From the NCBI GenBank assembly GCA_035630195.1, contig DASQLD010000373.1, positions 1 to 18,300 of the forward strand: a stretch of DNA of 18,300 bases, in the 5' to 3' direction. A program made the translations under genes and the position numbers. Shown here piece after piece: positions 8,353 through 15,915 of the stretch. The notes under the pieces are model-generated. The model was given only the letters and a program-made list of their open reading frames with translations, was not told where the DNA came from and searched no databases. Source of the DNA: DASQDN01 sp035630195. Lineage in GTDB: Bacteria; Acidobacteriota; Terriglobia; Bryobacterales; Bryobacteraceae. Numbering within the stretch: the first letter of the stretch is position 1; every line of letters begins with the position of its first letter.

Positions 8353-9171
8353 TCAGCGAGGCTTGAGTACGAATCGGAGGTACTGCCGCTCGCCTGATGC
8401 AAACGTCTCGAACGTTTGGCTTCCATGGACGCCGGCGAAGGCGTCCATCCCAGCGTACAGAAACTTGGGTGCCCGCTTTCGAATCAAAGCGACGCGTCGC
8501 TCGCTGTCCAATTCCAGCGCGCGAACGATCTGCCGGTTTATCGATTCCTCTTCCACTATCTCGAAATGCTTTTGCAACTGGGCGCGAAGGTCCGGAGCCT
8601 CTTCACGAAATCTCAGGTCCGCAAAAAGAAATCGCCCATCAGGTCGGAGTACGCGCAACACTTCTTCGAGGAATCGCTCAAAGGATGGATAACAGTGTGA
8701 AGACTCGACGTTCAATACGACGTCACATGATTGCGATGGCAAGAGCAGATCCTCTGCGTTCCCCTGCATAAACTTAAGATTTGGGAGTTTGTGTCTTCGG
8801 CGGCAAAAGTCGATTGCCCGCTTTGACAGATCGATTGCGGTGTAGGAGGCAGGCTTCAGATATCTGACAACGAATGATGCACCGCCTCCTCGTCCGCACC
8901 CGACTTCGATCACATCCTTACCGGCCAGCGGCCAGGCGGACGCCACATGGTGATACAACTGAATCGAGTAACGGTCGGCCTCATCCGCGGACTTCAACTC
9001 GAGTTTCGAATCCGTTGGGCTGATTGAACTAAAGCCATAGTTCAGAAACGCCGAATCGTCGTCCTTCAGCATTATGCTGAGGCCTGAGTACATTGCCCGA
9101 TGAAAGCCAGTCACCAGCTTCGGCCGGAGATTCGGCATCGCGGCTGACACGACGTTGACGAAGCTTCTCAC
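8353..9171 (-). CDS. SAM-dependent methyltransferase, Rv2952-like (phthiotriol/phenolphthiotriol type)
   Basis: 272 residues from a GTG at 9171, with an in-frame stop just upstream; the ATG at 9138 is an alternative and neither has a clear Shine-Dalgarno. It is a class I methyltransferase: motif I VIEVGCGRGGGAS (87-99), acidic D114 in AIDLSK, GNAEDL (137-142) and VLRPDGRFLFADLR (174-187). The stretch VVLNVESSHCYPSFERFL (151-168), with KPASY and CRRRHKLPNL, matches from memory the M. tuberculosis Rv2952 enzyme almost residue by residue. That enzyme O-methylates phthiotriol/phenolphthiotriol dimycocerosates. The likely role is O-methylation of a long-chain or polyketide alcohol. It stops 11 bp from the convergent SDR-oxidase fusion, leaving no room for a separate terminator. 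Family assignment is firm; the substrate is inferred from similarity only. Confidence 0.9.
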   Translation of the reverse strand: MRSFVNVVSAAMPNLRPKLVTGFHRAMYSGLSIMLKDDDSAFLNYGFSSISPTDSKLELKSADEADRYSIQLYHHVASAWPLAGKDVIEVGCGRGGGASFVVRYLKPASYTAIDLSKRAIDFCRRRHKLPNLKFMQGNAEDLLLPSQSCDVVLNVESSHCYPSFERFLEEVLRVLRPDGRFLFADLRFREEAPDLRAQLQKHFEIVEEESINRQIVRALELDSERRVALIRKRAPKFLYAGMDAFAGVHGSQTFETFASGERQYLRFVLKPR

Positions 9172-9326
9172 GTGTCGCCAGACGAGCTCTGATCAATCGC
9201 CATCCCAGACCCCCTTCATGAACATACCAGTAAGCCGCGTTTGGAGAGGCACTTCGCTACTACTAGTGAACTCGTAAAATAGTAATTCAAGATCGGCTCC
9301 TCGTCAATGTCGATTCGCGGTTTGGC

Positions 9327-10685
9327 TCAGCGAATAGCAGCCTTCAGGTGACCCAGGACAGCGCAGTGAAGCCGATCCCAGAACGTCGGGTCGAGTCTGT
9401 CCGCGGAAAAACTTATGTGTAGCTGCGCTCCCATAACAAGCGAGTGCAACATCAGGGATGGCCCGATTCCGTCGTGTTTGAAAAGAAATGCACATCCCGT
9501 TGGGCGAAGACTTCCGTACTCTTCTTGAATGTTGAGAACACCAAAGTTTGAAATCACTACAGTGGGACGGTCGCCACTGATCTCCGCAGTTGATTCAGAG
9601 CCCGAGGTCGACGTGTTCATCATCGAAGATAATTTCGAGAGTCTCGCCGCCATGTTGTAGTAAAAAGCCGGCCCTCCATGCTGGACGAAGGTTTTGATGC
9701 CCTCATAGGTATGCCGAGCGACGTCCCAAAATACTGGCTGCTGCGGGACCTCATAAAAGTCGTTAGCAATTGTCGCGAAACACCCCATATCCTCTAATGT
9801 AAGACGCGTCGATGTTGTCACGAGCATCGCGCGAACATCAAACGGATACTGGCATTTGAACGATCCTCTGGGCACCGGAAGACAATCCATCAATCCGCAG
9901 CAGGCCGCCGCCGCCAGCGCTGCGCGCAGGGACGTCTGCTCGCCCTTGCACCGCTGCAGCAGCAAAGACGATTCCGTAGGGGAGAAGACCCAACGGACCC
10001 ACTGGGACTGCGGCGGAACATCGAGCGCCGCCGGCAATTGAGTCTGAGGTGAGCGCCGCTGCTCCCGTTGGATCCGCCATAATCTGCGGAGCAGCCAAAT
10101 CCGGGCGCTCCATCCCCCGGATGATTTCGCCCGGACGACTCTTACTGGATTCAGCGGAGGGCGGGGCGGCGCGTCCTGCCGTGATTCGGCTATTGCATAC
10201 TCGCTCAGCAGGCCGTCTAGCACTGCGGCTGCTGATAACCCGTCGGCGATGGCGTGGTGGATGGTCACGAGCATCTCGGAACAGTCGTGTGCACGGCTGC
10301 GAAGCACTGTAACGGCCACAAGCGGTCCCATTTCTGGGAAGGTCGTCTCAAACAGCCGGCGCGTTTCTTCACGCCATGGGCCTTCCCTCTCCGCATGATC
10401 TTTGATTTGAAACGGGATAGGAGGCGTGTCCTGCTCGAAACGAAGCTGTGAGCGACCGCGGCTCATTTGTGCTACTGCCGCTCGCAGCTTTGGTTGCCGG
10501 TGCTGAAGACGATTCAGAGCAATTTCCAGGAACTCTGATTCAACAAAGCCGTCAACGCGGCATAAAGCCACGGCTCGAAACGCCGCTGCCCGGTGATCTT
10601 CCCAGTGGCAAAAAGCGAGTTCCAGCGGATTCAGGTCGACAGGCTCGACTTTTGGAAACACTGCCAAACCTACCGAAGATATCAC
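9327..10685 (-). CDS. PapA5/condensation-type soluble acyltransferase (copy 1)
   Basis: 452 residues with the chloramphenicol-acetyltransferase/condensation fold. The catalytic HHxxxDG motif is complete, IHHAIADGLSA at 142-152, with H144 as the expected base. QPKLRAAV (64-71), PPIPFQI (88-94) and SNFGVLNIQEEYGSLR near the C-terminus fit the PapA5 / wax-synthase-like group that transfers acyl chains from CoA or a carrier protein to an alcohol. A stop codon directly precedes the GTG at 10685; a second GTG eight codons downstream has a better-spaced purine tract (GTAGG), so the exact start is uncertain. A consensus-like promoter lies 70-100 bp upstream, so it is probably transcribed independently of the SDR behind it. 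It is clearly paralogous to the plus-strand gene at 11683. In mycobacteria PapA5 esterifies phthiocerol; the acceptor here is unknown. Confidence 0.88.
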   Translation of the reverse strand: MISSVGLAVFPKVEPVDLNPLELAFCHWEDHRAAAFRAVALCRVDGFVESEFLEIALNRLQHRQPKLRAAVAQMSRGRSQLRFEQDTPPIPFQIKDHAEREGPWREETRRLFETTFPEMGPLVAVTVLRSRAHDCSEMLVTIHHAIADGLSAAAVLDGLLSEYAIAESRQDAPPRPPLNPVRVVRAKSSGGWSARIWLLRRLWRIQREQRRSPQTQLPAALDVPPQSQWVRWVFSPTESSLLLQRCKGEQTSLRAALAAAACCGLMDCLPVPRGSFKCQYPFDVRAMLVTTSTRLTLEDMGCFATIANDFYEVPQQPVFWDVARHTYEGIKTFVQHGGPAFYYNMAARLSKLSSMMNTSTSGSESTAEISGDRPTVVISNFGVLNIQEEYGSLRPTGCAFLFKHDGIGPSLMLHSLVMGAQLHISFSADRLDPTFWDRLHCAVLGHLKAAIR

Positions 10686-10753
10686 TTAGACATACGTGCC
10701 GCCTTACCCACGGACATAAGACAAAGTTGTAGCCAGAAAACGACTAGTCAGAA

Positions 10754-10783
10754 ATTGTAGTGCCTCTATCCTGATTGTGTCAA
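10754..10783 (-). promoter_or_regulatory. Consensus-like sigma-70 promoter for acyltransferase copy 1
   Basis: Read on the minus strand, TTGACA (10783-10778) is a perfect -35, followed by an 18-nt spacer and TACAAT (10759-10754), one mismatch from the consensus -10. It lies in the 141-bp gap between two minus-strand genes and points at the acyltransferase start at 10685, giving a leader of about 60 nt. It is the best promoter match found in the window. Confidence 0.65.
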
Positions 10784-10826
10784 TTCGTGGGCGGAAATCG
10801 ATTGTGTTGGTAAAGAATCATTACAG

Positions 10827-11594
10827 TTACTGGGCCGAAAATCCGCCGTCTACCACCAGCGTTTGCCCGGTCATCCAACGGGAAGCCTCGGCGAGCAGGT
10901 AGGCCGCGCCACACGCTACATCCCACGCAGTTCCAATCCCCAACGGATATTGCGCCACCAGACTCGCAAACATCTCGTCGGAGAGTGTCTTGCGAATGTC
11001 GTCAGTCATGCCCGTATTCACTATGCCCGGGCACAGGCAATTTACTCGAATTCTCTCACTGGCCAGTTCGATGGCCAAACTGCGAGTGAGTCCGATGAGT
11101 GCCGCCTTCGAAGCGGCATAGGCGCAAGCTGCGGATGATCCGGACAGAGCGGCTACGGAACTGATCAGGACAATGCTGGCATTCTTGGCGCAGCACCCTT
11201 TCTGCCGAAAACCTTTCGCAAGCATCACTGCAGTATCGACATTGACACGAAATGTTTCCTGGAGGGTTGGCAGTGACAAGCCTCGTAAGGCCACAGTCTT
11301 CCGAATGCCGGCAGCATGCACCATTCCATGCAGCGGGCCGAAACGACTTGTCAAACGCTTCACCCAGTCCGGAATGGCTTCCAGATCTATGAGGTCGAAA
11401 GGCTCTATGTGGTGATCGCCGTCACCCATCTGTGCCCTCGTGGACTCGAGTTCCGCAGGTTTGCGGCCGGTAAGAATCACATGCGCACCGAGCTGGCTGA
11501 GTACGATGGCCATTTCGCGCCCTATACCCGAGGAACTGCCGGTTACGAGAACTGTGCGGCTGGTCAAGTCGAACGGCAACACCAGGTTACTCAC
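10827..11594 (-). CDS. FabG-like short-chain dehydrogenase/reductase
   Basis: 255 residues, the standard length of classical SDRs. The cofactor motif is TGSSSGIG (18-25), HAAG (93-96) stands in the NNAG position, and the catalytic set is N118, S146, Y159 and K163 in YAASK. PGIVNTGM and a C-terminal MTGQTLVVDGGFSAQ are typical of 3-oxoacyl-ACP reductases and related NADP(H) alcohol dehydrogenases. It starts with GTG at 11594, with GGGAG only 2 nt before it, so the start could also lie a few codons downstream. It diverges from the second acyltransferase (88 bp between starts) and lies upstream of the first, so it sits between two paralogs. A plausible role is reduction of the beta-ketoacyl product of the nearby KAS III; this is inference. 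Confidence 0.88.
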   Translation of the reverse strand: MSNLVLPFDLTSRTVLVTGSSSGIGREMAIVLSQLGAHVILTGRKPAELESTRAQMGDGDHHIEPFDLIDLEAIPDWVKRLTSRFGPLHGMVHAAGIRKTVALRGLSLPTLQETFRVNVDTAVMLAKGFRQKGCCAKNASIVLISSVAALSGSSAACAYAASKAALIGLTRSLAIELASERIRVNCLCPGIVNTGMTDDIRKTLSDEMFASLVAQYPLGIGTAWDVACGAAYLLAEASRWMTGQTLVVDGGFSAQ

Positions 11595-11682
11595 GTCTCC
11601 CAGTCACTTCGGTTTGAACTTCTCAATGTTACACTACTCCTCGTGGCGAGGACCGGAAATCCGTTGTTAATCATCCGATGCG

Positions 11683-13107
11683 TTGGCTGACGTGGCCGCA
11701 AACGAATCATTCCCTGTCGTCTTAAGTCCTGTTGAGAGCTACTTCTGGAGAGCAGAGGAGCAGGACCGCGGCTACAGATGCGCGGCTCTCGTGAAGCTGG
11801 ATGGGTGCACTGAGGCGGAACCGCTGGCTGTGGCTCTTCGTGAGATACAGAGGCGCCACCCGAAGCTGCGCGCCGCAATCGTTGAGGGCAGCGATTATCG
11901 CCTGCGTTACCACATCGCGTGCCCAGCGCCGCCCATTCCGTTTGAGATTAGGGATTTCTCGGGTCCGGAGATGCCGTGGCGGGATACGACTAGGGAGATG
12001 CTCGCGGCGCCATTCCCTGACCAAGGCCCATACGCCGCGGTTACAGTTTTGCGGAACCGTTCGCTGGCATGTTCTGAAGTTATTCTCGTTGGCTCCCATG
12101 CCTTCGTGGACGGCATGTCCGCGCTGGTTCTACTGAGTGACCTCCTGGCAGCCTATGCAAAGGCAGAAGCCGAGATTTCGACTGTTGAGGATCCGGCATT
12201 GCCGCTCATCTCGGCGCCCCGTGCGCTTTCCGCCGGATCATGGCGCCAGCACTTTCGAGTCCTTCGCAGGTTTCGGGCACTGCGAAAAATTCGGCAAGTC
12301 ATGCCGGGCGTGATGTTGCCTCACGACCCCAGTACGCCGCCTTTGTCCCAATGGATGCACTGGGGCTTTTCGCCTGAAGATACTCTGCGCATTGTTCGCC
12401 GTTGCCGTCGCGAGCAGGTGTCCGTGCACTGCCTTCTGCTTGCGTCGGTCTTCTGCAGCGTTCGAGGTTTGCTAGGCACTTCTGGACGTTCTTTTCGGTT
12501 CCACTCTCCTTTCAATGTCCGGACACAGTTGCAAGGCCCGGACAGGCCGGTACAACTTCAAGATCTCGGCTGCTTCATGAGCAATATGAACGGTCTGTTT
12601 CCCGGCGATCTTGAAGGAGATGTGTGGGAAGTAGCGCGCTATGCACAGAAAGACATCGAGTCATTCAAGGCCATGAGTGGTCCGTCATTCGGCTACAACA
12701 TTGCGTCGTTTTTCTACAACCTGACCAACCTCGGGAGGCAGTTACGCTTACCCGCTGAGTGGCTATCGCCAAGGGAGGAGCGTGTCAGTCTGCTTGCCAC
12801 AAACTATGGCGTCGCACCTCTACAATCTGCGTATGGAAGTCTTCGAACCCGCGCTTGTACGTTGATGTTCAAGAACGACAGCGTCGGTGCTCATCTGGTT
12901 GCAGAAGCATTGGTGCTCGGGCAGGAGTTGAACGTAGGGTTCGCGGCATCAGGACTGACTGCATCGGCCTGGGAGAGCCTTCACACAGAGGTATGGGGTT
13001 ATCTCTCAACAGCAGGCGCTGCTTCGGCGGTACAGGTCGCGGCGGCTGGAGGCGAAGGTTCTCTGAACACAAAGCGGCCGCGAAGCACCCGTCCGACGAA
13101 CGTATAG
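11683..13107 (+). CDS. PapA5/condensation-type soluble acyltransferase (copy 2)
   Basis: 474 residues from TTG 11683 (GTG 11692 is an alternative; an in-frame TAA lies at 11668). It is paralogous to the minus-strand gene at 9327-10685, sharing HPKLRAA (59-65), PPIPFEI (83-89), AAVTVLRNR (118-126) and YGSLR near the C-terminus. The active-site motif reads GSHAFVDG (137-144): the first histidine of HHxxxDG is serine, but the catalytic second histidine H139 and D143 remain, so activity is likely preserved. The last ~28 residues (Ala/Gly then Arg/Thr rich) have no counterpart in the paralog and are coded entirely within the overlap with the convergent membrane acyltransferase. Expected role: acyl transfer from an acyl-ACP or acyl-CoA to a lipid alcohol or amine; substrate unknown. 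Confidence 0.85.
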   Translation: MADVAANESFPVVLSPVESYFWRAEEQDRGYRCAALVKLDGCTEAEPLAVALREIQRRHPKLRAAIVEGSDYRLRYHIACPAPPIPFEIRDFSGPEMPWRDTTREMLAAPFPDQGPYAAVTVLRNRSLACSEVILVGSHAFVDGMSALVLLSDLLAAYAKAEAEISTVEDPALPLISAPRALSAGSWRQHFRVLRRFRALRKIRQVMPGVMLPHDPSTPPLSQWMHWGFSPEDTLRIVRRCRREQVSVHCLLLASVFCSVRGLLGTSGRSFRFHSPFNVRTQLQGPDRPVQLQDLGCFMSNMNGLFPGDLEGDVWEVARYAQKDIESFKAMSGPSFGYNIASFFYNLTNLGRQLRLPAEWLSPREERVSLLATNYGVAPLQSAYGSLRTRACTLMFKNDSVGAHLVAEALVLGQELNVGFAASGLTASAWESLHTEVWGYLSTAGAASAVQVAAAGGEGSLNTKRPRSTRPTNV

Positions 13108-14249
13108 CGAACGAACCGCTCATAAGTGAACAGCAGAACGGCTAGAATCGCCGCCCATCCCAATGCGATTTTTACGGCCGGCGGTACCTCCCAACCGCGC
13201 AGCAATGCTGGAATCAACAGCGCCAGCGGCAAGTGCATCAGATACATCCAATAGGACGAATCAGCAAGATAGCGAATCCAAGGCGACTCACGGGCGCTAG
13301 CGGCTCTCCCTATCAGAGCGAATACACTGCACCAGATAAAAACGGCGGTGCAGAAAGCGACCGTCACGTCAGCAACGACCGCCTGGGAATTCAGACCGCG
13401 CAGTGATCGCTGCCGCGCGAACACGAACCCTGCTGCCAGCGCGATGGGAAGCGTCCAGAGCTCAACCCGAGTTTCGCAAGCCAGTTTGGGAAACAGATCG
13501 CGGCGGCGGTAAATGAGCCACCCGGCAGAAAAGGGCCAGCCATAAACCAGGGCGATAGACACCGACGGAATGAAGCTGTCCGGATAGGGTACAAACGCCA
13601 GCGGGAAAAACGTGAGCGACGCAATGGTTGGGATTGCGAAGTAAAACGCCCGAAACCTCGAACATAGGGCGTCCCCCGTCCACCGATCCAGCGCAGGCGG
13701 CACGGACGTCGGCCGCAAAAGGGCAGCGACCAAGCAGAACAGCAGCAAGTACTCGAGAAACCAAAGGTGGATAGGACCAGGAAGCAGCCAGTTGCTCTCC
13801 CATTGCCTCGACTGGATCGATTTTACCGTTCGGATCCAGGGAGCGTCATCCACGCATGCGAAGTGATTGTAAATACTCACTAAGGCCACAATCGGGTACA
13901 ACAGCGCGAGTGACACGAGCCACACCACACCGATCTGCTTTATGCGGGTGATCACGAATGATCGGGCGCCGCGGCGATGGAACAGATGTCCGGAGAAGAA
14001 TCCGGCCATTAGGAAGAATACAGGCAGCCTGAAGTGGTGAACAATCACCACCGCCAACACGATCAAACCGCTACGCTGCTCGCTAACGAAGAATCCATGC
14101 GTTGGCAGGCCGCTGTAAGGCACCGATAGGTGGAGGGCGATGCCAAGCAGAAGCATAATGCCGCGAACTGCGTCCAGCCCGTGATAACGAAGCGCCAGGG
14201 GCGCAGGAAGCGAGTCCGAAGCGGATGTTCTGGCTGAGGTAGGCCCCAT
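12999..14249 (-). CDS. OafA-like membrane acyltransferase (acyltransferase-3 family)
   Basis: 416 residues, strongly hydrophobic with about ten predicted membrane segments, the normal build of acyltransferase-3 (PF01757) proteins such as OafA and OpgC. The N-terminus holds YHGLDAVRG followed by the catalytic R-x10-H motif (R29 to H40). LPVFFLMAGFFSGHLF (75-90) and RSFVITRIKQIG then match helix 2-3 and the Arg-rich cytosolic loop. The family transfers acetyl, succinyl or longer acyl groups to surface glycans, lipids and macrolides. It lies 86 bp downstream of the KAS III gene on the same strand, probably the third gene of that operon. Its Ala/Pro-rich C-terminal tail (after YERFVRYTF) overlaps the 3' end of the convergent soluble acyltransferase by 109 bp. 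Confidence 0.9.
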   Translation of the reverse strand: MGPTSARTSASDSLPAPLALRYHGLDAVRGIMLLLGIALHLSVPYSGLPTHGFFVSEQRSGLIVLAVVIVHHFRLPVFFLMAGFFSGHLFHRRGARSFVITRIKQIGVVWLVSLALLYPIVALVSIYNHFACVDDAPWIRTVKSIQSRQWESNWLLPGPIHLWFLEYLLLFCLVAALLRPTSVPPALDRWTGDALCSRFRAFYFAIPTIASLTFFPLAFVPYPDSFIPSVSIALVYGWPFSAGWLIYRRRDLFPKLACETRVELWTLPIALAAGFVFARQRSLRGLNSQAVVADVTVAFCTAVFIWCSVFALIGRAASARESPWIRYLADSSYWMYLMHLPLALLIPALLRGWEVPPAVKIALGWAAILAVLLFTYERFVRYTFVGRVLRGRFVFREPSPPAAATCTAEAAPAVER

Positions 14250-14335
14250 AAGTACCTTCGTACCTACAGTTAAATTAACGGGTTGCCGAACGCGTTCAAC
14301 TATCAGTTCAGGACGCGCGCCTCTGCGCCTGGCGA

Positions 14336-15370
14336 TCAGGCGCTCAGTTCTGCATCACCCCACCGCAACAGGGTAGCGCCCCAGGAATAGCCGACGCCAA
14401 ATGCAACGAGCATTACAAGAGCATTCGAACGCAGTTTGCCGGTTCGCGCGCAATCCTGCAATGCAAACGGGATGGACGAAGACACGGTGTTGCCGATCCG
14501 CTCCATGCACACAACGAACTTTTCTCGAGGGATCTCTAGCTTTCGTCTCAGATGGTCAAGCAGGAAGCCGTTAGCCTGATGAAAAACAAACAGGTCCACA
14601 GAGTCTTTAGTAGCTTTCGCGGTTGTGAGCAGGCGGTTCACGACATCTGGAACGATCCGCAGGGTGAAATTGAACACCTCACTCCCGTTCATGTACAGAT
14701 CGTTCACTGTTCGCGCATTTCCGCTGTCGTCCGCCACCAGGGCCGCGTCGGGCTCACGTCTTCGCCTGGCTCCGCTCGCAGGAATCAGAATGTTGGCCTC
14801 GCCGCTACCGTCGGTCCCATACACGAACGGCCCTGTCACATTTGGTTGCTCACTGGCAACAAGTAACGACGCAGTGGCTCCATCGCCGAAAATGGTTCGC
14901 ACGCTTTTGTCAGCCGGGTTCACGATCTTGCTGTAGGTATCGGCAGTGATGAGCAGGATTCTGTTCGCCTGATTACTCTCGATCAGCGCCTTGCACAAAC
15001 CGAGCCCATAGACGTAGCCTGAACAACCGAGGTTGTAGTCAAGCGCGGCGCAGGAAGTTGGAAGCCGGAGCCTGTGCTGGACCAAACATGCAGTGGTGGG
15101 CATCTGGTAATCAGGCGTTTGGGTGCAATACAGGAGGTAATCAATCGAACTGCGTTCGATTCCAGTGTCAGAGATGAGTCGTTCAGCGGCTTTGACTGCA
15201 AGATCTGACCCGCACTCGTCGGCGCGGGCTATGTGTCGGGAGCGAATACCGGTTTTTGTATAGATCTTCTCAGCCGACCAGCCCTCAAACTCACCAGCGA
15301 GCTGCTCGTTATCAAGGATGCCTTCGGGCAGTGCGGATCGGATAGCGGCGAGATAAGCTCCCATACTCAC
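14336..15370 (-). CDS. Beta-ketoacyl-ACP synthase III (FabH-like)
   Basis: 344 residues, slightly longer than FabH (about 320). The catalytic triad is intact: C116 in DYNLGCSGYVYGL, H264 in FVFHQAN, N294 in RIGNTVSS. KTGIRSRHIA (39-48) and FGDGATASLL (161-170) are family signatures. The enzyme condenses an acyl-CoA (or acyl-ACP) starter with malonyl-ACP to a beta-ketoacyl-ACP. The GTG at 15370 overlaps the stop of the ACP gene (GTGA), so the pair is translationally coupled; ATG 15364 is an alternative. Pairing with one stand-alone ACP rather than fab genes indicates a dedicated pathway. FabH/ACP/SDR sets of this sort are known to make 3-hydroxyacyl groups for sugar decoration in some O-antigen and flagellin-glycan clusters. 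Confidence 0.92.
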   Translation of the reverse strand: MSMGAYLAAIRSALPEGILDNEQLAGEFEGWSAEKIYTKTGIRSRHIARADECGSDLAVKAAERLISDTGIERSSIDYLLYCTQTPDYQMPTTACLVQHRLRLPTSCAALDYNLGCSGYVYGLGLCKALIESNQANRILLITADTYSKIVNPADKSVRTIFGDGATASLLVASEQPNVTGPFVYGTDGSGEANILIPASGARRRREPDAALVADDSGNARTVNDLYMNGSEVFNFTLRIVPDVVNRLLTTAKATKDSVDLFVFHQANGFLLDHLRRKLEIPREKFVVCMERIGNTVSSSIPFALQDCARTGKLRSNALVMLVAFGVGYSWGATLLRWGDAELSA

Positions 15371-15618
15371 GGAGTGAATCTATCTCCTACCAGATTTAAC
15401 AAGTCTCCAACGGTGCTCGCCTGTGCAATCTGATTGCCGGAAACGATGGCTCCTAACTTCTCGTCAGCCAGGGCGATGAACAGCACAGAGGCCATCGAGT
15501 CCCAGCCTTCCGTCTGGGACAGAAGCTGGTCTTCCTTGAGGGCGCCCTCCGCAACTTCCATCTGGCGCTCCAGAGCGCGCAAGAACTCACTTCTTGCCAT
15601 AACGATATAACTTACCAT
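15367..15618 (-). CDS. Stand-alone acyl carrier protein
   Basis: 83 residues from the ATG at 15618, chosen for its Shine-Dalgarno and the normal ACP length; an ATG at 15600 would give 77 residues, and the open frame extends upstream to 15747. The phosphopantetheine site is S41 in TEGWDSMASVLFIAL, i.e. 'DSM' in place of the 'DSL' of fatty-acid ACP, followed by DEKLG. This variant, with a 'VSGxQ' and a 'TVGDLLNLV' C-terminal helix, is typical of specialised ACPs in polysaccharide and secondary-metabolite clusters. It carries the malonyl and product acyl chains for the KAS III whose start codon overlaps its stop codon. It is the first gene of the minus-strand operon; no convincing promoter was seen upstream. 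Confidence 0.85.
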   Translation of the reverse strand: MVSYIVMARSEFLRALERQMEVAEGALKEDQLLSQTEGWDSMASVLFIALADEKLGAIVSGNQIAQASTVGDLLNLVGDRFTP

Positions 15619-15626
15619 TAACCGCG

Positions 15627-15630
15627 CTCC
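15627..15630 (-). promoter_or_regulatory. Shine-Dalgarno GGAG for the ACP gene
   Basis: On the minus strand GGAG lies 8 nt before the ATG at 15618 and supports that start. It is flanked by two CGCG tetramers (one on each side) that could pair in a short hairpin; this is only suggestive. Confidence 0.5.
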
Positions 15631-15767
15631 GGCGCGATTTAGAGGCAACACCAAAATGCTGCATCGGCGGACAATCGCGGAGCTGGTGAAAGTTCTCCAA
15701 GTCGCGGCGCCTGGTAGTGGCGTCATGCATTCGGTTTTACGCTGCAATTTCTTCGGCGAAAACCTGA

Positions 15768-15902
15768 AAGCGTGCCAAACGGGTTCACATCGAACAGAGA
15801 CTTAGTCAATTTTTTGATCAGCATGAACAGCTCCGTCTAAATGACGGCCACGTCGAGTCCCTCGAAGGGATTCGCGCGCTGGCCTGCAAGTTCCAAACAT
15901 AG
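15768..15902 (+). pseudogene. Possible acyltransferase-3 N-terminal fragment
   Basis: A plus-strand open stretch, bounded by stop codons and lacking a start, encodes NDGHVESLEGIRALACKF. The 'H(V/I)xSLxGIRALA' pattern is the usual opening of acyltransferase-3 proteins. Nothing downstream continues that family, so if real it is a small relic. The match rests on about a dozen residues. Confidence 0.2.
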
Positions 15903-15915
15903 CGAAGGAAATTAG

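Noticed and set aside
8425..8448. Perfect 9-bp inverted repeat (ATGGACGCC / GGCGTCCAT, 6-nt loop), a possible terminator between convergent genes
   Set aside because: It lies inside the methyltransferase coding region, about 70 nt before its stop, has no T-tract on either side and encodes conserved-looking residues; probably chance.
9838..10312. Several open frames on both strands inside acyltransferase copy 1
   Set aside because: Shadows of a GC-rich coding region; they break the conserved condensation-fold gene and have no motifs.
15619..15747. N-terminal extension of the ACP to 15747
   Set aside because: The extra residues are not ACP-like, and GGAG 8 nt before ATG 15618 gives a normal-length carrier protein.
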